A stretch of DNA of 64,000 nucleotides from Nectonema munidae (GCA_030549495.1 JAUIRK010000917.1:1-64000), one strand, 5' to 3'. Counted from the first letter of the stretch, positions 1 through 11,630 are shown. A program made the numbers and translations. The notes: generated by a model not told the origin, from the sequence alone.

Positions 1-529
1 CGCAAAACTTGCCAGCCTTATTATATATTTAAATGTGTAAATCGTAAAATGCTTAAAAAATATACTTAAAATAAAAATTTTCAAAAAATATTTTACATAC
101 ATATTGAAAGCCACATTTCAAAAATTCTACCTAAAAGTTCAAAAAATTTAACTTTGAAATTGCAGTTTTATTTCATAAAAACTATATGATTGGATTGGTT
201 GAAATGTTTATGTAATATATAATAATAATACTACTACTACTACTACCAATACTACTTTTTGGAAATTTTTACTTGTTTGATTTGAAGAAAGAATTAAACT
301 GTTTTTCAATATTTCTTTTTCATGATATATATATCATTAGAAAGCTTATCGTTTGCTACATACTCTAGAATAATTTATTTTTGCAAAAGTTTTAACAAAT
401 TTTAATAAATGGACTTTACTTCGAAAAATTTTGTCTAAATTTTTGAAAAAATTACGGACCACCTTTTTGTTTAAGCATAATGTGAAGATTTTAAAAAAAA
501 ATTGAATGAAAATGATATCATTGGAAAGG
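1..529. other. AT-rich spacer, no gene seen
   Basis: No coding pattern is visible. A short trinucleotide microsatellite (ATA then CTA units) lies near 220-256. The rest is A/T runs. Confidence 0.6.
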
Positions 530-1190
530 TATACTCTTTGTGGTTAACATAGGCTAGGTTATACAAATAAATATATTTTCATTTTTCCAAAATCTGCTTT
601 TATGTGAGGTCAGTCAAGTTTTATCTAGTTTCAAAAAATACCAATAATAATTAACGTTCTTAATTTATATAATATTTTTTCAATATTTTATATTCACAAA
701 GGTAAAATATGATTTTTTACATTTTAAAATTTCATAGTTGAAGAAAACTGTCGAAAATTAATATATATTTTTTACTTTTTATGGGTCAGTAGTACAGGTC
801 AGTATAATGTTTTTCTAATAAATTTAAAATTATTTTTAAAGTGAAAAATGTTGATCGAATGTACAAGATTTGAAGCTATACTCTTTGTGGGTAAAATACG
901 CTAGGTTTTACAAATAAATATATTTTTATTTTTCCAAAATCCGCTTTTGTGAGGTCAGTTAACTTTTATCTACTTTCAAAAAATACCAATAATTAACGTG
1001 ATGAGTTTATATATTATTTCTTCAAAATTTAATATTCACAAAGGTAGAATATGGTTTTTAACATTTTAAAATGTCATAGTTAAATAAAACTGTCGAAAAT
1101 TAATATTTATTTTTTACTTTTTATGGGTCAGTAGTATAGGTCAGTATAATATTTTTCTAATAAATTTTAAATTATTTTTCAAGTGAAAAA
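530..1190. repeat. Tandem duplication, about 347-bp unit
   Basis: The block starting TATACTCTTT at 530 recurs at 877, giving a period of 347 bp. Both copies carry the same landmarks in order: a GCTAGGTT box, a GTGAGGTCAGT box, CACAAAGGTA and TTTATGGGTCAGTAGTA. The copies differ by scattered substitutions and short indels, so this is not recent. A third, partial copy starting at the GGTCAGTATAAT box appears near 2130-2215. Confidence 0.8.
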
Positions 1191-1713
1191 TGTCGATTAA
1201 ATGTATGAGTTTTGTTTGATAATCGTAGTTTACTTTTATTTAGTTTAGATACAACCTTTCTAATTTTTAACGAAGGGCATTCGTTATATTTATACCGACA
1301 GTGTGCGAGGAATAAATCACATTATTGATTGATTTTAGAGCATAACTATGCGAAGAAAGATTAACACATGTTGCATTACGCGTTTGTGAGCGCAGTGAAT
1401 TCTTATCTCACATACGCTTCACCACATCTTTTGCACGCGCGTGTGGTTTGTTAATGTCGATTGAATGTACGAATTTTGTTGGATAATCGTAGTCTACTTT
1501 TATTTAGTTTAGATACAACCTTTCTAATTTTTAACGAAGGGCATTCGTTATATTTATACCGACAGTGTGCGAGGAATAAATCACATTATTGATTGATTTT
1601 AGAGCATAACTATGCGAAGAAAGATTAACACATGTTGCATTACGCGTTTGTGAGCGCAGTGAATTCTTATCTCGCATACGCTTCACCACATCTTTGGCAC
1701 GCGTGTGTGGTTT
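1191..1713. repeat. Tandem duplication, 264-bp unit
   Basis: TGTCGATT at 1191 recurs at 1455 and GTGTGCGAGG at 1301 recurs at 1565, so the period is exactly 264 bp. The copies are nearly identical and include a GC-richer patch (cgcgtttgtgagcgcagtg) that stands out from the AT-rich flanks. No reading frame or RNA fold is recognised. The near-identity points to a recent duplication or ongoing homogenisation. Confidence 0.88.
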
Positions 1714-2440
1714 ATTTTATCGGGCTAGTGTACGCTTAGTTTATTTGTAGTGTTCCTAGCTTAAATCTTAGTCAAATATTAAAACGCTTATAACTTTCAC
1801 ATTTCTCAACAAAATGCATCATGCGATATACCAAATTAAAGCATTTTTTATGGGCTTTCAGAATACATTACTTATATCATAAGTACTTAAGAAATACCTT
1901 TTACTGTTTTTATTTTCCATGGGCTTCATACCATTAATTAGCAGATAAGGGATGCATTTTAAACTAAAGCTCCTTTCATTAGGACAAATTTTTACCTATA
2001 TTATGTGACAATTTCCAGCACAATTATAAAGCGACTCTACTCTCAGAATCTAAATTTATTTGTAGATTTTTATAAAATAGTATTAGTTTTTCCATTTTTT
2101 TATAAATTAACCTTCGTTTTTTTATTGGTCAGTATAATCTTTTTCTAATAAATTTTAAATTATTTTTGAAGTGAAAAATGTAGATCGAATGTACAAGTTT
2201 TGTTGGATAATCGTAGTCCACTATTTATTTTTAGATTTTTATAAAATCATTTTAGTTTTGGGTTTTTTATAAATTAACATTAGTTTTTTACTTCTTTTGA
2301 TTTAATCATCCAAAATTTAAGTGCGGGTTTGATTTACACTTTGATTCGAAAAAAATATGTTTTGGATAAATATTATTTTTATTATTGTTTACTGCATATA
2401 AATTTCTAAAGAGAAGATAAATAGATCAAAATATGTGTTT
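1714..2440. other. AT-rich spacer
   Basis: No gene is seen. It holds the partial third copy (about 2130-2215) of the 347-bp repeat and otherwise simple AT-rich sequence. Confidence 0.5.
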
Positions 2441-2444
2441 TAAT

Positions 2445-2640
2445 CAATTTTTCTCAATAAGTATTGAAGCTATGAGGTAGCAAAATATGAACAGAAAGTT
2501 TGATATTTTTTGATTTTTTAAAGAATATTTTTTGATTCTTTGATCACAGAATTTTATTTTGATTATTTGACAAATATAATATTTAAAATCGTGCAAATTG
2601 CAAAGTATAGGTATTTTAAACAAAACAGTAATATATTTGA
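2445..2640 (-). repeat. Extra copy of a palindrome-arm module
   Basis: This block, with its landmarks CTATGAGGTAGCAAAATATG and GAACAGAAAGTTTGATAT, repeats the module found twice in each arm of the adjacent palindrome. It has the orientation of the right arm (compare 3800-3860), so it is inverted relative to the nearest arm. It shows that the module moved or duplicated more than once. Confidence 0.7.
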
Positions 2641-2747
2641 AGAAATATTTTTTCAGTATAAAGAGTTTAGAAAACTCTTCTCTAATATGTAATGATATAT
2701 TCTCATAACCTGTACGGTTGAACGCGGGTAGACAACTTGCGTGTTAT

Positions 2748-2999
2748 CTCCAACCCGTATATTACGATGATTCTTCTCCAACCTGTATTCTACGATGATT
2801 CATCTCCAAACTATATACTACGATGATTCATCTCCAACCTGTATACTACGATGATTCATCTCCAACCTGTATACTACGATGATTCATCTCCAACCTGTAT
2901 ACTACGATGATTCATCTTCAACCTGTATTCTACGATGATTTATCTCCAAACTATATACTACGATGATTCATCTTCAACCTGTATACTACGATGCTTTCT
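2748..2999 (+). repeat. 28-bp minisatellite, 9 units (left arm)
   Basis: There are nine 28-bp units of the form tctccaacctgtatactacg followed by atgattca, with point variants. The unit types run in the order a-b-c-d-d-d-e-c-f. The right arm holds the mirror image of the same order with one d unit fewer. Confidence 0.92.
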
Positions 3000-4221
3000 A
3001 TTCCAAGTACTAATGACTAGAAAGACAATGTTCAATTTTATGTTCACATTCTGCTAGATGTAAGATTTGATATACCTCATTCGGGGAGACGATGCTACAT
3101 AAGTTATTACCTATATACATTATACCTGTATACTACGTTGGTTCATCTCCAACCTGTATACCGCAATAATTCATCTCCAACCTATATAATATATTTTATC
3201 AAATAATCAAAATAAAATTCTGTAATCAAAGAATCGAAAAATATTCTTTAAAAAATTAAAAATATCAAACTTTCTGTTCATATTTTGCTACCTCATACGA
3301 TGTTACAAAAGTTATTACCTATACTTTACAATTTACATAATTTTAAATATTATATTTGTCAAATAATCAAAATAAAATTCTGTAATCAAAGAATCGAAAA
3401 ATATTCTTTAAAAAATCAAAAAATATCAAACTTTCTGTTCATATTTTGCTACCTCATACGATGTTACAAAAGTTATTACCTATACTTTGCAATTTGCACG
3501 ATTTTAAATATTATATTTGTCGAATAATCAAAGAATCGAAAAATGTTCAAATCAAAAAATATTTATTCTTTTTAAATATATCGTTTGGCTCCCCTTACTT
3601 TTAAAATTGAAAGATAAACCTAGTCTTTAATAATTAATTTTTATCAAATTATGCACATACGAAACTAAAAGTAAGGGGAGCCAACGATATATTTAAAAAG
3701 AATAAATATTTTTTGATTTGAACATTTTTTGATTCTTTGATTATTCGACAAATATAATATTTAAAATCGTGCAAATTGCAAAGTATAGGTAATAACTTTT
3801 GTAACATCGTATGAGGTAGCAAAATATGAACAGAAAGTTTGATATTTTTGATTTTTTAAAGAATATTTTTCGTCTTGTTGATTTTTTTGATTATTTGAAA
3901 ATATAATATTTAAAATTATGTAAATTGTAAAGTTTAGGTCTTTTGTAAATCGTATGAGGTAGAAAATATGAACAGAAAGTTTGATATTTTTGATTTTTTA
4001 GATTGTTTGAAAGATTTGATAAAATATATTATATAGGTTGGAGATGAATTATTGCGGTATACAGGTTGGAGATGAACCAACGTAGTATACAGGTATAATG
4101 TATATAGGTAATAACTTATGTAGCATCGTCTCCCCGAATGAGGTATATCAAATCTTACATCTAGCAGAATGTGAACATAAAATTGAACATTGTCTTTCTA
4201 GTCATTAGTACTTGGAATAGA

Positions 4222-4445
4222 AAGCATCGTAGTATACAGGTTGAAGATGAATCATCGTAGTATATAGTTTGGAGATAAATCATCGTAGAATACAGGTTGA
4301 AGATGAATCATCGTAGTATACAGGTTGGAGATGAATCATCGTAGTATACAGGTTGGAGATGAATCATCGTAGTATATAGTTTGGAGATGAATCATCGTAG
4401 AATACAGGTTGGAGAAGAATCATCGTAATATACGGGTTGGAGATA
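4222..4445 (-). repeat. 28-bp minisatellite, 8 units (right arm)
   Basis: This is the reverse-complement array of the left-arm minisatellite. Eight units run f-c-e-d-d-c-b-a. The variant order matches the left arm except for the loss (or gain on the other side) of one d unit. Confidence 0.92.
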
Positions 4446-4446
4446 T

Positions 4447-5195
4447 ATATATATTTTCTTACATAACTTTTTACATTTATTTTTGAAAATCTTTATTTTC
4501 CCTGAGAATCTTATATTTATCGGTAAACAATTCCATGTCTTTATACCCTTTTTAATAAAAAACTTATTGTACTTGGCACGCTTATATCTAACATTTTTTA
4601 AATTATGTTTATTACGAAGGTTATAATTAGTAAAGTTTTGATTCTCTGAAAAAACAGGACTGAGATCATTGATATAGTTTTTACACTTATAAATAAATGT
4701 AGCTAATTGTATTTGATTAATTTGTTTTAGATGTGGTATTTTAAAAAAATTGCGTGCGTATATCGGGTCTTTATTTGAAATAATTTTTAAGGCCTTATCT
4801 TGTTAAATAAACTTAAAAAATTTATTAGCACTAGATGAACACCAAATAAAGTTACAATAGGGAAGTCTGGAATGAAAAATAGCATAATAAATATTTATTC
4901 GAGTTTTCATATCAAAAAAGTTTTTAATCTTATACAGTATTCCAATGGCTACAGACGTATCTTTTATAACCTTATCATAGTGTTTAGAAAAACTGAGATT
5001 CGAATCAATGGTTAAACCTAAATAGTTATAAGTTTCAGATTTCTCTAGATATGCCTCCCCAAGTTTCAAAAAAAGAGTTGGACTATTACTACGCTTACTA
5101 AAAACCATGCATTTACACTTAGATGAATTGAGGCACAGATCATTTAATATACACCATTCATGAAAATTACACAAAAAAGTATTAAAAGGTTTTAT
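4447..5195 (-). mobile_element. LINE fragment, end of reverse transcriptase
   Basis: On the minus strand, 4803-5174 reads as the end of a non-LTR reverse transcriptase. It has the DLCLNSSKCKCMVFSKR motif, then YNYLGLTIDSNLSFSKH, then a HSRLPYCNFIW segment typical of the thumb region of jockey/CR1/RTE-type elements. Downstream, in broken frames, it continues to a tail near 4450 with KQINQIQLATFIYK-like and KYNKFFIKKGIKTWN-like pieces that belong to the same C-terminal domain. An AT dinucleotide run sits at the 3' end beside the palindrome. The endonuclease and RT catalytic core are missing, as in a 5'-truncated LINE. It may be related to the LINE at 35.8-37.4 kb. Confidence 0.8.
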
Positions 5196-5394
5196 TTATT
5201 TAATGTTATTTTTAAAAGATATCTTTACTTTATTTGATTTTAGAAAGAAATATTGTCCTATTTTTATTTTTAGTTATTTCTAAACTAATAATTGCCATTT
5301 TAAAATATTTTATAGGAATTTTGCATTCCCTATGATTAAATCAAATTATTTAGGAATTTTATTTATATCAAATTATTTTTACAATGACTTTTTT

Positions 5395-5605
5395 GAAAAA
5401 AAGGGCGCACATCCTCAAAATTATTGGGTGCGCAATTTTTTTGCATTTATATATTTTTTACATAATTGATGAAATTTAAAAACTATACTTCCTGCGAAAA
5501 TATTTTAATTACGTAATGCATATACACTAGTTTAAAAAAATCCAAAATTATTGGGGGGGGGGGGGCGAATAGGCTTTTCCCTGCACCACCGGATGTGCGC
5601 CCCTG
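5395..5605. mobile_element. Small inverted-repeat element with a 13-G run
   Basis: The left end reads GGGCGCACATCC (from about 5402) and the right end is its complement, GGATGTGCGCCC (5592-5603), bounding about 210 bp with no coding capacity. A run of 13 G (5553-5565) lies inside near the right end. The layout suits a hAT-type MITE, but no clean 8-bp target duplication was identified. Confidence 0.6.
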
Positions 5606-5881
5606 ATGTAAATTAACATTGTTATAAGGTATAAGTTGTTTGTTTAGAATATTGGACACTTAAAAATATGCTTGGAACTAGAGATGCACCGATAAGAACT
5701 TTATTCGAATACCGATCAGTCGGTAATTATTATTAACCCATTAATGACCATTACAACTAAAAATTGAGAAAAAAGTTGAAATGAAGTGTAAAACAGTTCA
5801 AGTGTGTATGGAAGAACTAAAAATTTATGTTATATCGTTTTCCAATTCTCCAGATGTGATATATTGAATGTTCCTCTAAAG

Positions 5882-7700
5882 CAGGGGTTCCCAACCTGTG
5901 GTACGCGAAAGCCTTCCAAGTGGTACGCGAGATGTTTTTCAAAAATTCAAAAAAATACTTGTTTTCACAGAAATTCCAACACAGAGAAATGTAGTGTAAT
6001 GTTAATTTGGCTAAAGTTCATTTTCTTTAGTTCCTCAGCTGTAATACATGTAAATAACTTACCATCTTCGTGATTGTTTATTTTTATCGATTATTTTTTA
6101 CTTCAATATATTAAAAAGCAACTTTTCGTTTTATTTCAGATTAATTATTATAGCGTCAAATCAAGATGCCCAAACGACAGTATAGCGATCAATATATTAA
6201 TTTTGGTTCTATGAATTGAGAATAGGTAAGAATCTGCCACGGTGTGTGGTGTGTATGAAAGACATTATCAAATGCATCAATGAAGCCTTTTACAACGCCA
6301 TCTCCAAACTAATCAACCAGACTAGAAATACCGCGATCCTAATTAATTAAGCGACTTTAGAAAAATGACTAGACAAAACGGGTAAGTAATATCAGCAGTC
6401 GGTTGGTATTGTGACAGCCTCTTGTCAAATTGCACTTTTTTGACGAAGAAATACAACTGGACGAATCAACGGACGTGTCAAACTGCGCACAGCTTCTGGT
6501 ATATGTGCGTTATGCTACTAAGGATGCAATTAGAAGTGAATTACTCTTGACCAATGAAATGACAACTACAACAAAAGGAGACATGTTCGAGCTTATGAAA
6601 ACTTTTAAAATGCTCTATGGACCAAGCTAGTAAGTTGCACAACTGACGGCGCTCCTGTTATACTTGGGAGAAAATCTGGTTTCCAAGCTCGGGTGTAAGC
6701 AGTATCTCCATCTGTCACCTCTGTTCATTGTTTCATACACCGATTTGCTCTCTCTGCTAAAGTTCTACCTCCCGATATGAAGACAAGCTTGAAACTGGTG
6801 GTTAAGATGGTAAACTACATTATGACATCTGCCCTAAATAGTCGTTTCTTCAAGGTCATCTGTGAGGATATCGGATCAGAATACACGTCATTGCTTTTCA
6901 TACGGAAGTGAGATGTCTGTCTCGAAGGAATACCAATATGCTCCTTTTTGTGGTGAGAAAGGAGCTGCTTCAGTTTTTCCAAACAAACGATCAAGAAGTT
7001 CAGAAGATCCTTGAGATGGAAACTTCATTCTTTACCTTGCCTACCTGTTAGATATTTTTGGAGTCATGTATCATTTCAATTGTTCTCAGGGCGCTGAAAG
7101 TAACATTATTGTCTTCTCAATCAAATTGATTGCATTTACTCGAAAGCTCGATCTGTGGATTGAGAACAGACCGTTTGGAATGTGTGAGAATGTGGCGTCA
7201 CTTGGGGAGGGGGAGCCTAGTATTGCATTTGGTCAAGAGATCGCCAAAGATCTTCTGTTGACAGATGAAATCAGGAGTACTTCTTCAATGATCGTGATGC
7301 ACAAACATGCACTTACATTCGGAATCCATTCACTACTATTAACACTGGTGATCTCACAGTGGGAACTGGTGAACAAGAAGAACTCGTCGATTTGCAGTGC
7401 GACGAAGGTGAAAATCATAAATTGGCCAACTTCTGGTTTAAGTCCCTCCTATCCTTCACTAGTGAAAAGCAATTCCTCAGCTTCTCATATTTCCAACGAC
7501 ATGGGAATGCGAACAAGAGTTTTCTACCTTTCTTACAATCAAGTTGAAGACAAGAAATCGTTTCGTAAACCCAGAACACAATTTCCGAAGTTGTATGAGC
7601 ATAATATCTCCACGGCTTGCAAAACTAGTAGAAGAAAAGCAACTCCAGCTATCGCATTGACTTATGGGTACTTATTGGTCGATTCTATAGGAACATTGGA
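5882..7700 (+). pseudogene. hAT transposase remnant (ZBED5/SCAND3-like)
   Basis: The left terminus CAGGGGTTCCCAACCTGTGG at 5882 is typical of this hAT group. A decayed transposase follows from ATG 6164 (MPKRQYSDQY). Next come a BED-finger remnant (CVVC), QLDESTDVSNCAQLLVYVRY at about 6445 with the first catalytic aspartate region, CTTDGAPVILGRKSGFQA at about 6635, HCFIHRFAL at about 6730 and NYIMTSALNSRFFK at about 6810. The C-terminal dimerisation part is IFPTTWECEQEF at about 7490 and SPRLAKLVEEKQ to about 7665. The pieces lie in different frames with stops between them, so several frameshifts and nonsense changes have killed it. Long open frames such as 7066-7737 are antiphase shadows. The right terminus is not seen; piggyBac debris starts directly after. 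Confidence 0.85.
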
Positions 7701-7764
7701 CTCAAGTGCTACTATCAAAAACGAAAGAATCAATTAAAAAATTTTTTGAAAAAAAACAAAGAAA

Positions 7765-8215
7765 AGTAAGTTATTATTTTGAATGATAATCATAAAAACA
7801 AAGAGGCAGACGAACCTTACACTGAAAGCACATATTTGTTGTATTTTTTTTACAAAGAGAACATCTTCCTTGAGTAAGAGCTGAGACAGGATGGTGCAGA
7901 CTATTTTTTAGATTTTGAATGCGTTTACCACTTGGACCAGGAATAATCTTTGATTTTGCTGCCTTAGAAAACAAAGAACTCACAAGTTCTCTTGTGAATT
8001 CAAGTACGTCCTTTTGAGGTGTTGATTTCAGTTCCATATAAAGTTTCCATGTTGTTACGACAGATAAACTCAAACAATTGATAAAGAGAGGCCAATACCA
8101 TTTTTGAGTGAATGTTGGGGCGGTACTCACTTACATACCTGTCAAGCAAGTCCACTCCACCCATGCCAGAATTATAGAAGCTGAAACAATCAGGAGACGA
8201 AACAAAAATATGTTT
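7765..8215 (-). pseudogene. piggyBac transposase C-terminal fragment
   Basis: Read on the minus strand, it starts near 8200 with FYNSGMGGVDLLDRYVSEYR, which contains the third catalytic aspartate of the piggyBac DDD set. It continues through KWYWPLFINCLSLSVV to a Cys-rich C-terminal domain (SLCKKNTTNMCFQCKVRLPLC) ending at 7774. One frameshift separates the GGVDLLD segment from the rest. The first two catalytic aspartates and both termini are absent. Confidence 0.85.
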
Positions 8216-8698
8216 TTTTCTTTTCGACTATACCTCTTTATTTTATCCACTCTACCTGCTTTTCAAAAATTGGAAGCCAGATAAACAATTCGATTATCCA
8301 ACCATTGAACAATCGAAACTTCTCATCGCAAAAAGTTTCACTAAATCCCCTACTTTTTTCTATTTTTATTACGCTAGCTTTGTTGAATGGATGGACACTT
8401 TGACATTATTTAAGGAAGAATTAAAAATCTTATCAAGAACTGTTTCAAAATGTCAAGGGATTGATAAAAATTTTTTTTAATTAGTTTGAAAATGTAGGGA
8501 AAACACGTATGATTCACAACAGGGGCAGGCAAATCAAACAACGATTGGTTAACATGTTTTTAAAATAACTTTTAACCTTTTGCAATGATTTGCCTTTTAT
8601 AATAACTTTTAAGGAAAAAAAGCTTATCAGAAAAAGTTATAGAGTTTCAATAAAAACTAAAAAAATTTACAGCATAACTTAAGTTTTTTGAAAACTAA
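8216..8698. other. Spacer with a lone hAT-like end
   Basis: No gene is seen. CAGGGGCAGGCAAATC at about 8520 looks like a hAT left terminus, but no partner end was found. Confidence 0.4.
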
Positions 8699-8885
8699 TT
8701 TGGCGTATCCACTACTACTCTATGGGTGGCATGCCAGGTTGGTTGAGATGATGGACTGAGCACGGAAGCCTCTGGGTTCGATTCATCATCGATACCAATT
8801 TGTTCATAGTTTGACATAAGAGGTACATCAGTGCCTTGTCAATGAAAACACACCCACCGTACTTTTACCTTCTTACCTTTTACTC
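8699..8885 (+). mobile_element. tRNA-derived SINE (family 1)
   Basis: A tRNA-like head has an A-box-like segment (GGTTGGTTGAGATGATGG) and a B box (GGGTTCGATTC). A tail follows, with GTGCCTTGTCAATGAAAACA and ending in TTTACC repeats. The tail and B-box spacing match the copies at 36.5 kb (minus) and 43.25 kb (plus), so the three form one family. It is not a functional tRNA because no cloverleaf closes. Confidence 0.78.
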
Positions 8886-9711
8886 AAAATTGAAAAATTT
8901 ACTACATAATTAAAGAGAGAAAGGAGACAAAATAAACTAATAAAGCAATTTTTACTATTTTAAAATGAAACTTTCAAAATAATAGGAGGCATAAAAAATG
9001 AGATAATTATCGGCACTTTATTTGATATTTTCAAGTTTTTATAAGCAGCAAAAGCCAAGGTTGAAGTAGCTAACCCTTTTAGGGTGATTTGATAACGTTT
9101 GTATTTTTTACATTTTGTAAGGAATCATAGTATACAAAAAATGGTAGTCACTTTTCTTAAAATTATTTAAGTCTAAGAACACAAAATCAAAAAAAACTAT
9201 TTAAACTAACATAAATCATAGTATACGAGAACAAGAAAATCTTTGCGTTTTATTGATTATTTCTGTATACAAGAAAAATTCTGACAGCTGTCATAAATAG
9301 ATCAAGTACATTTTTAATAACTGAAACATTTTGTTTCGACATTATAATAATCAACAAATTTTCTTAAAAAAATGATTTAATTAATTATGTACAGTGTTAC
9401 TTACAAAATTTAACAATCGAACATTTAAAAATATCTCTGCTCAAATATTAAACAAATAGAGTATTTTTGCTTTTAAACTGAATAGCTAGTCAAAATATTC
9501 ATTCCCAAATAGCTATTGGAAAAAGATATCTTGACTTGAAAAAATTAAAGTTTTCAAATTTACAAAATGTAACAAACGTACTGATAAAGATTAAGTGACC
9601 TTTATTGAAAAATTTTTTAATTGAAACCTATTTTTTTCTCATTTAAAAACAAACAAATTTTCATTTTTGCAAAATGTTTGGTGTATTGATGGAACTAAAT
9701 TTTTACCAACA
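8886..9711. other. AT-rich spacer, nothing recognised
   Basis: No coding pattern, tRNA or clear repeat was seen. It is mostly poly-A/T-rich sequence. Confidence 0.4.
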
Positions 9712-11630
9712 AAAACTAGTTTCTAATAAGATAAAATAGAATTATTTTTAATTTAACTCTAAATACAAATTAGAGAGAAGGGAGATTGAGTTTTAGCAGA
9801 GAGAGCTGAAGAGAAAAACAGAGGAGACAGAAAGAATAGAATCACTGTAACAGAAGATGAGAAAATCTAGTGGATCATCAACATGTGTTTGCTCAAAAAT
9901 ACTACAAGGCCCTTTGAGACACTGTGACAAACATTGCTTACTTATTGTGTGCACATTGGATTATTATTATTATATAGCTTTCACATTAGAGCAGCTTGGC
10001 ATGATGTTTGACTCGAAAGTCTGCATTCCCTCTTTTATTCTCTTATCTTACATTATCATGTATTCGAATGATCATTCGATTACAACTCTCTTTATAATTT
10101 TAAAATTGGTTCAAACGGATCTGCGAGATTATAGCTAGGTCCAAAAGAGCTAGTGCGACAAAATGCCTAGTTCCATATGATCTAGTGCCAAAACCGCTTT
10201 TATGATAAAGGAGCTAGCAGTGCATTTAAGCTGTTAACAAAAAGAGCTGTTATAGCTGTTTGGAATCAGCTATAGCATAACATATTAAATTTGTTGCTTT
10301 TTACCATTTTTAGTTATTATTCTACTGCTTTTTTTGTTCTGCTTCTATAATAAGGTGTGTTAATTAAAACTATTACTGCTATATAATAACAATGTTTTTT
10401 AAAATTATTGATTAGAATCTGATAATTCTTCACACACAGATTTTAAGCACCATTACATTTGCTTGAAACTAGCTAAGTTCGTTAACAGCTCTTTTTGTAC
10501 CAGCTTAAATGCACTGCTAGCTCTTTTGTCACAATTGCGATTTTGGTACTAGCTATTATGGAACTAGCCATTTTGTCGTATTAGCTCTTTTCGCCCTAGC
10601 TGTTTTGTACTTAGCCCTTTTGGATCGCACCTGGTTCAAACTCAAGTTAAAAGTCTTCCTGAAACATACACAGTTGAATACATCAATGCCCTTGTTTTAG
10701 AAAAACCAAAGTACAAAACTTTTCTTCAAAATAAAAGAAAAAACAAAACCAGAAGTTCTCCGATATAGTTGTATATGAAAAGCTATCTGTATACCACGAT
10801 GAAAAGTCTTCAAGCAGTTTCTTGAGTGAATTGACTGTTGAAATAAAGCACACTTGAAAATAATATTGAATCCAGGTCTACCGATTTAAACATGGATTTA
10901 TGGAAAACTTTTCTGACAAAAAAGATTTTTTTAATTCTGAAAAACTAAAATCTCAACTTATTTATCTTAAAGAAATACCTATTCTCTGAGATTTAGCAAG
11001 TTCTCTTTTAAATTATAAACAACTAAAAGCTGGAATTACGGTTTTTCGTTTGGCTATACTCAAATTTTGTAATAATGTTAGAGAAAGTAGTTCTTGCCAA
11101 ATTTTGTATAAAAAAAGATAACATTGCAGAAATAACTAACTTTGATATCATGAAAAAAGGTTCTGAAAATATTGAACTTATATTCCGCTAAAAACTAGTT
11201 TCTAATGAGATAAAATAAAATTATTTTTAATTTAACTCTAAATACAAATTAGAGAGAAGAAAGCTGAATGAGATAGGAGAGCTTAAACAAGAGAAGAGAG
11301 CTTGAGTGATTGAGTTTTAGCAGAGAAAGCGGAAGAGAAAAACAGGAGACAGAAATAGAATCACTGTGACAGAATAAGATGAGAAAAATCTAGTGGATCA
11401 TCAACATGTGTTTGCTCAAAGTACTACAAGGAGACACTGTGATAAATATTGCTTACTTATTGTGTGCATATTTAAACAATGGATTATTATTATATAGCTC
11501 TCACATCGTTTGTAAAATATTTTTGATTGGAATTTCAGAGCAGCTTGGCATTATGTTTGACTCGAAAGTTCCCTCTTTTATTCTCTTATCTTACATTATC
11601 ATGTATTCGAATGATCATTACGTCCTATAA
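9712..11630 (+). mobile_element. Possible LTR-type fossil: two direct repeats around about 1.1 kb
   Basis: About 380 bp at 9712-10090 recurs in direct orientation at 11196-11630. Shared landmarks are CTAAATACAAATTAGAGAGA, the purine-rich GAGACAGAAA stretch, TCTAGTGGATCATCAACATG, GCAGCTTGGCAT and CATGTATTCGAATGATCATT. The layout would fit paired LTRs of an old, broken element, but no gag, pol or primer-binding site is recognised inside. A simple dispersed repeat pair is the alternative. The copies differ by many indels, so the element is old. Confidence 0.5.
10117..10631. mobile_element. Foldback element with 10-bp target duplication (MULE-type?)
   Basis: TGGTTCAAAC occurs just before (10107-10116) and just after (10632-10641) this 515-bp element, a perfect 10-bp target duplication. 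The arms are inverted: AAAGGAGCTAGCAGTGCATT on the left matches AATGCACTGCTAGCTCTTTT on the right. Each arm is built of degenerate units of about 17 bp such as AAAAGAGCTAGTGCGAC and AAAATGGCTAGTTCCAT. A 9-10 bp duplication suits Mutator-like or FB-type elements. There is no coding capacity. It inserted next to the left copy of the 380-bp direct repeat. Confidence 0.82.

Larger units (their letters stand above)
2746..4446. repeat. Large palindrome (inverted repeat with short loop)
   Basis: The left arm (2746-3604) is the reverse complement of the right arm (3666-4446) across a spacer of about 61 bp. The inner stem is GGCTCCCCTTACTTTTA at 3587 against its complement ending at 3682. Going outward, both arms carry two copies of an AT-rich module of about 165 bp, a unique block (left 3001-3120, right about 4085-4220) and a 28-bp minisatellite. 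The left arm is about 77 bp longer because of one extra minisatellite unit and indels in the modules. The outer edge meets LINE sequence at 4446. No transposase and no clear target duplication were found. Confidence 0.9.

Noticed and set aside
3285-3527. 80-codon frame with an internal repeat
   Set aside because: It lies in the AT-rich repeated modules of the palindrome arm; the repetition is DNA-level.
2748-4445. CRISPR-like array (regular 28-bp units)
   Set aside because: The units are contiguous with no unique spacers, and the genome is eukaryotic; a minisatellite.
7066-7737. Longest open frame in the 6-8 kb region (223 codons)
   Set aside because: It is out of frame with the recognisable hAT transposase pieces covering the same bases and resembles no protein; a shadow frame.
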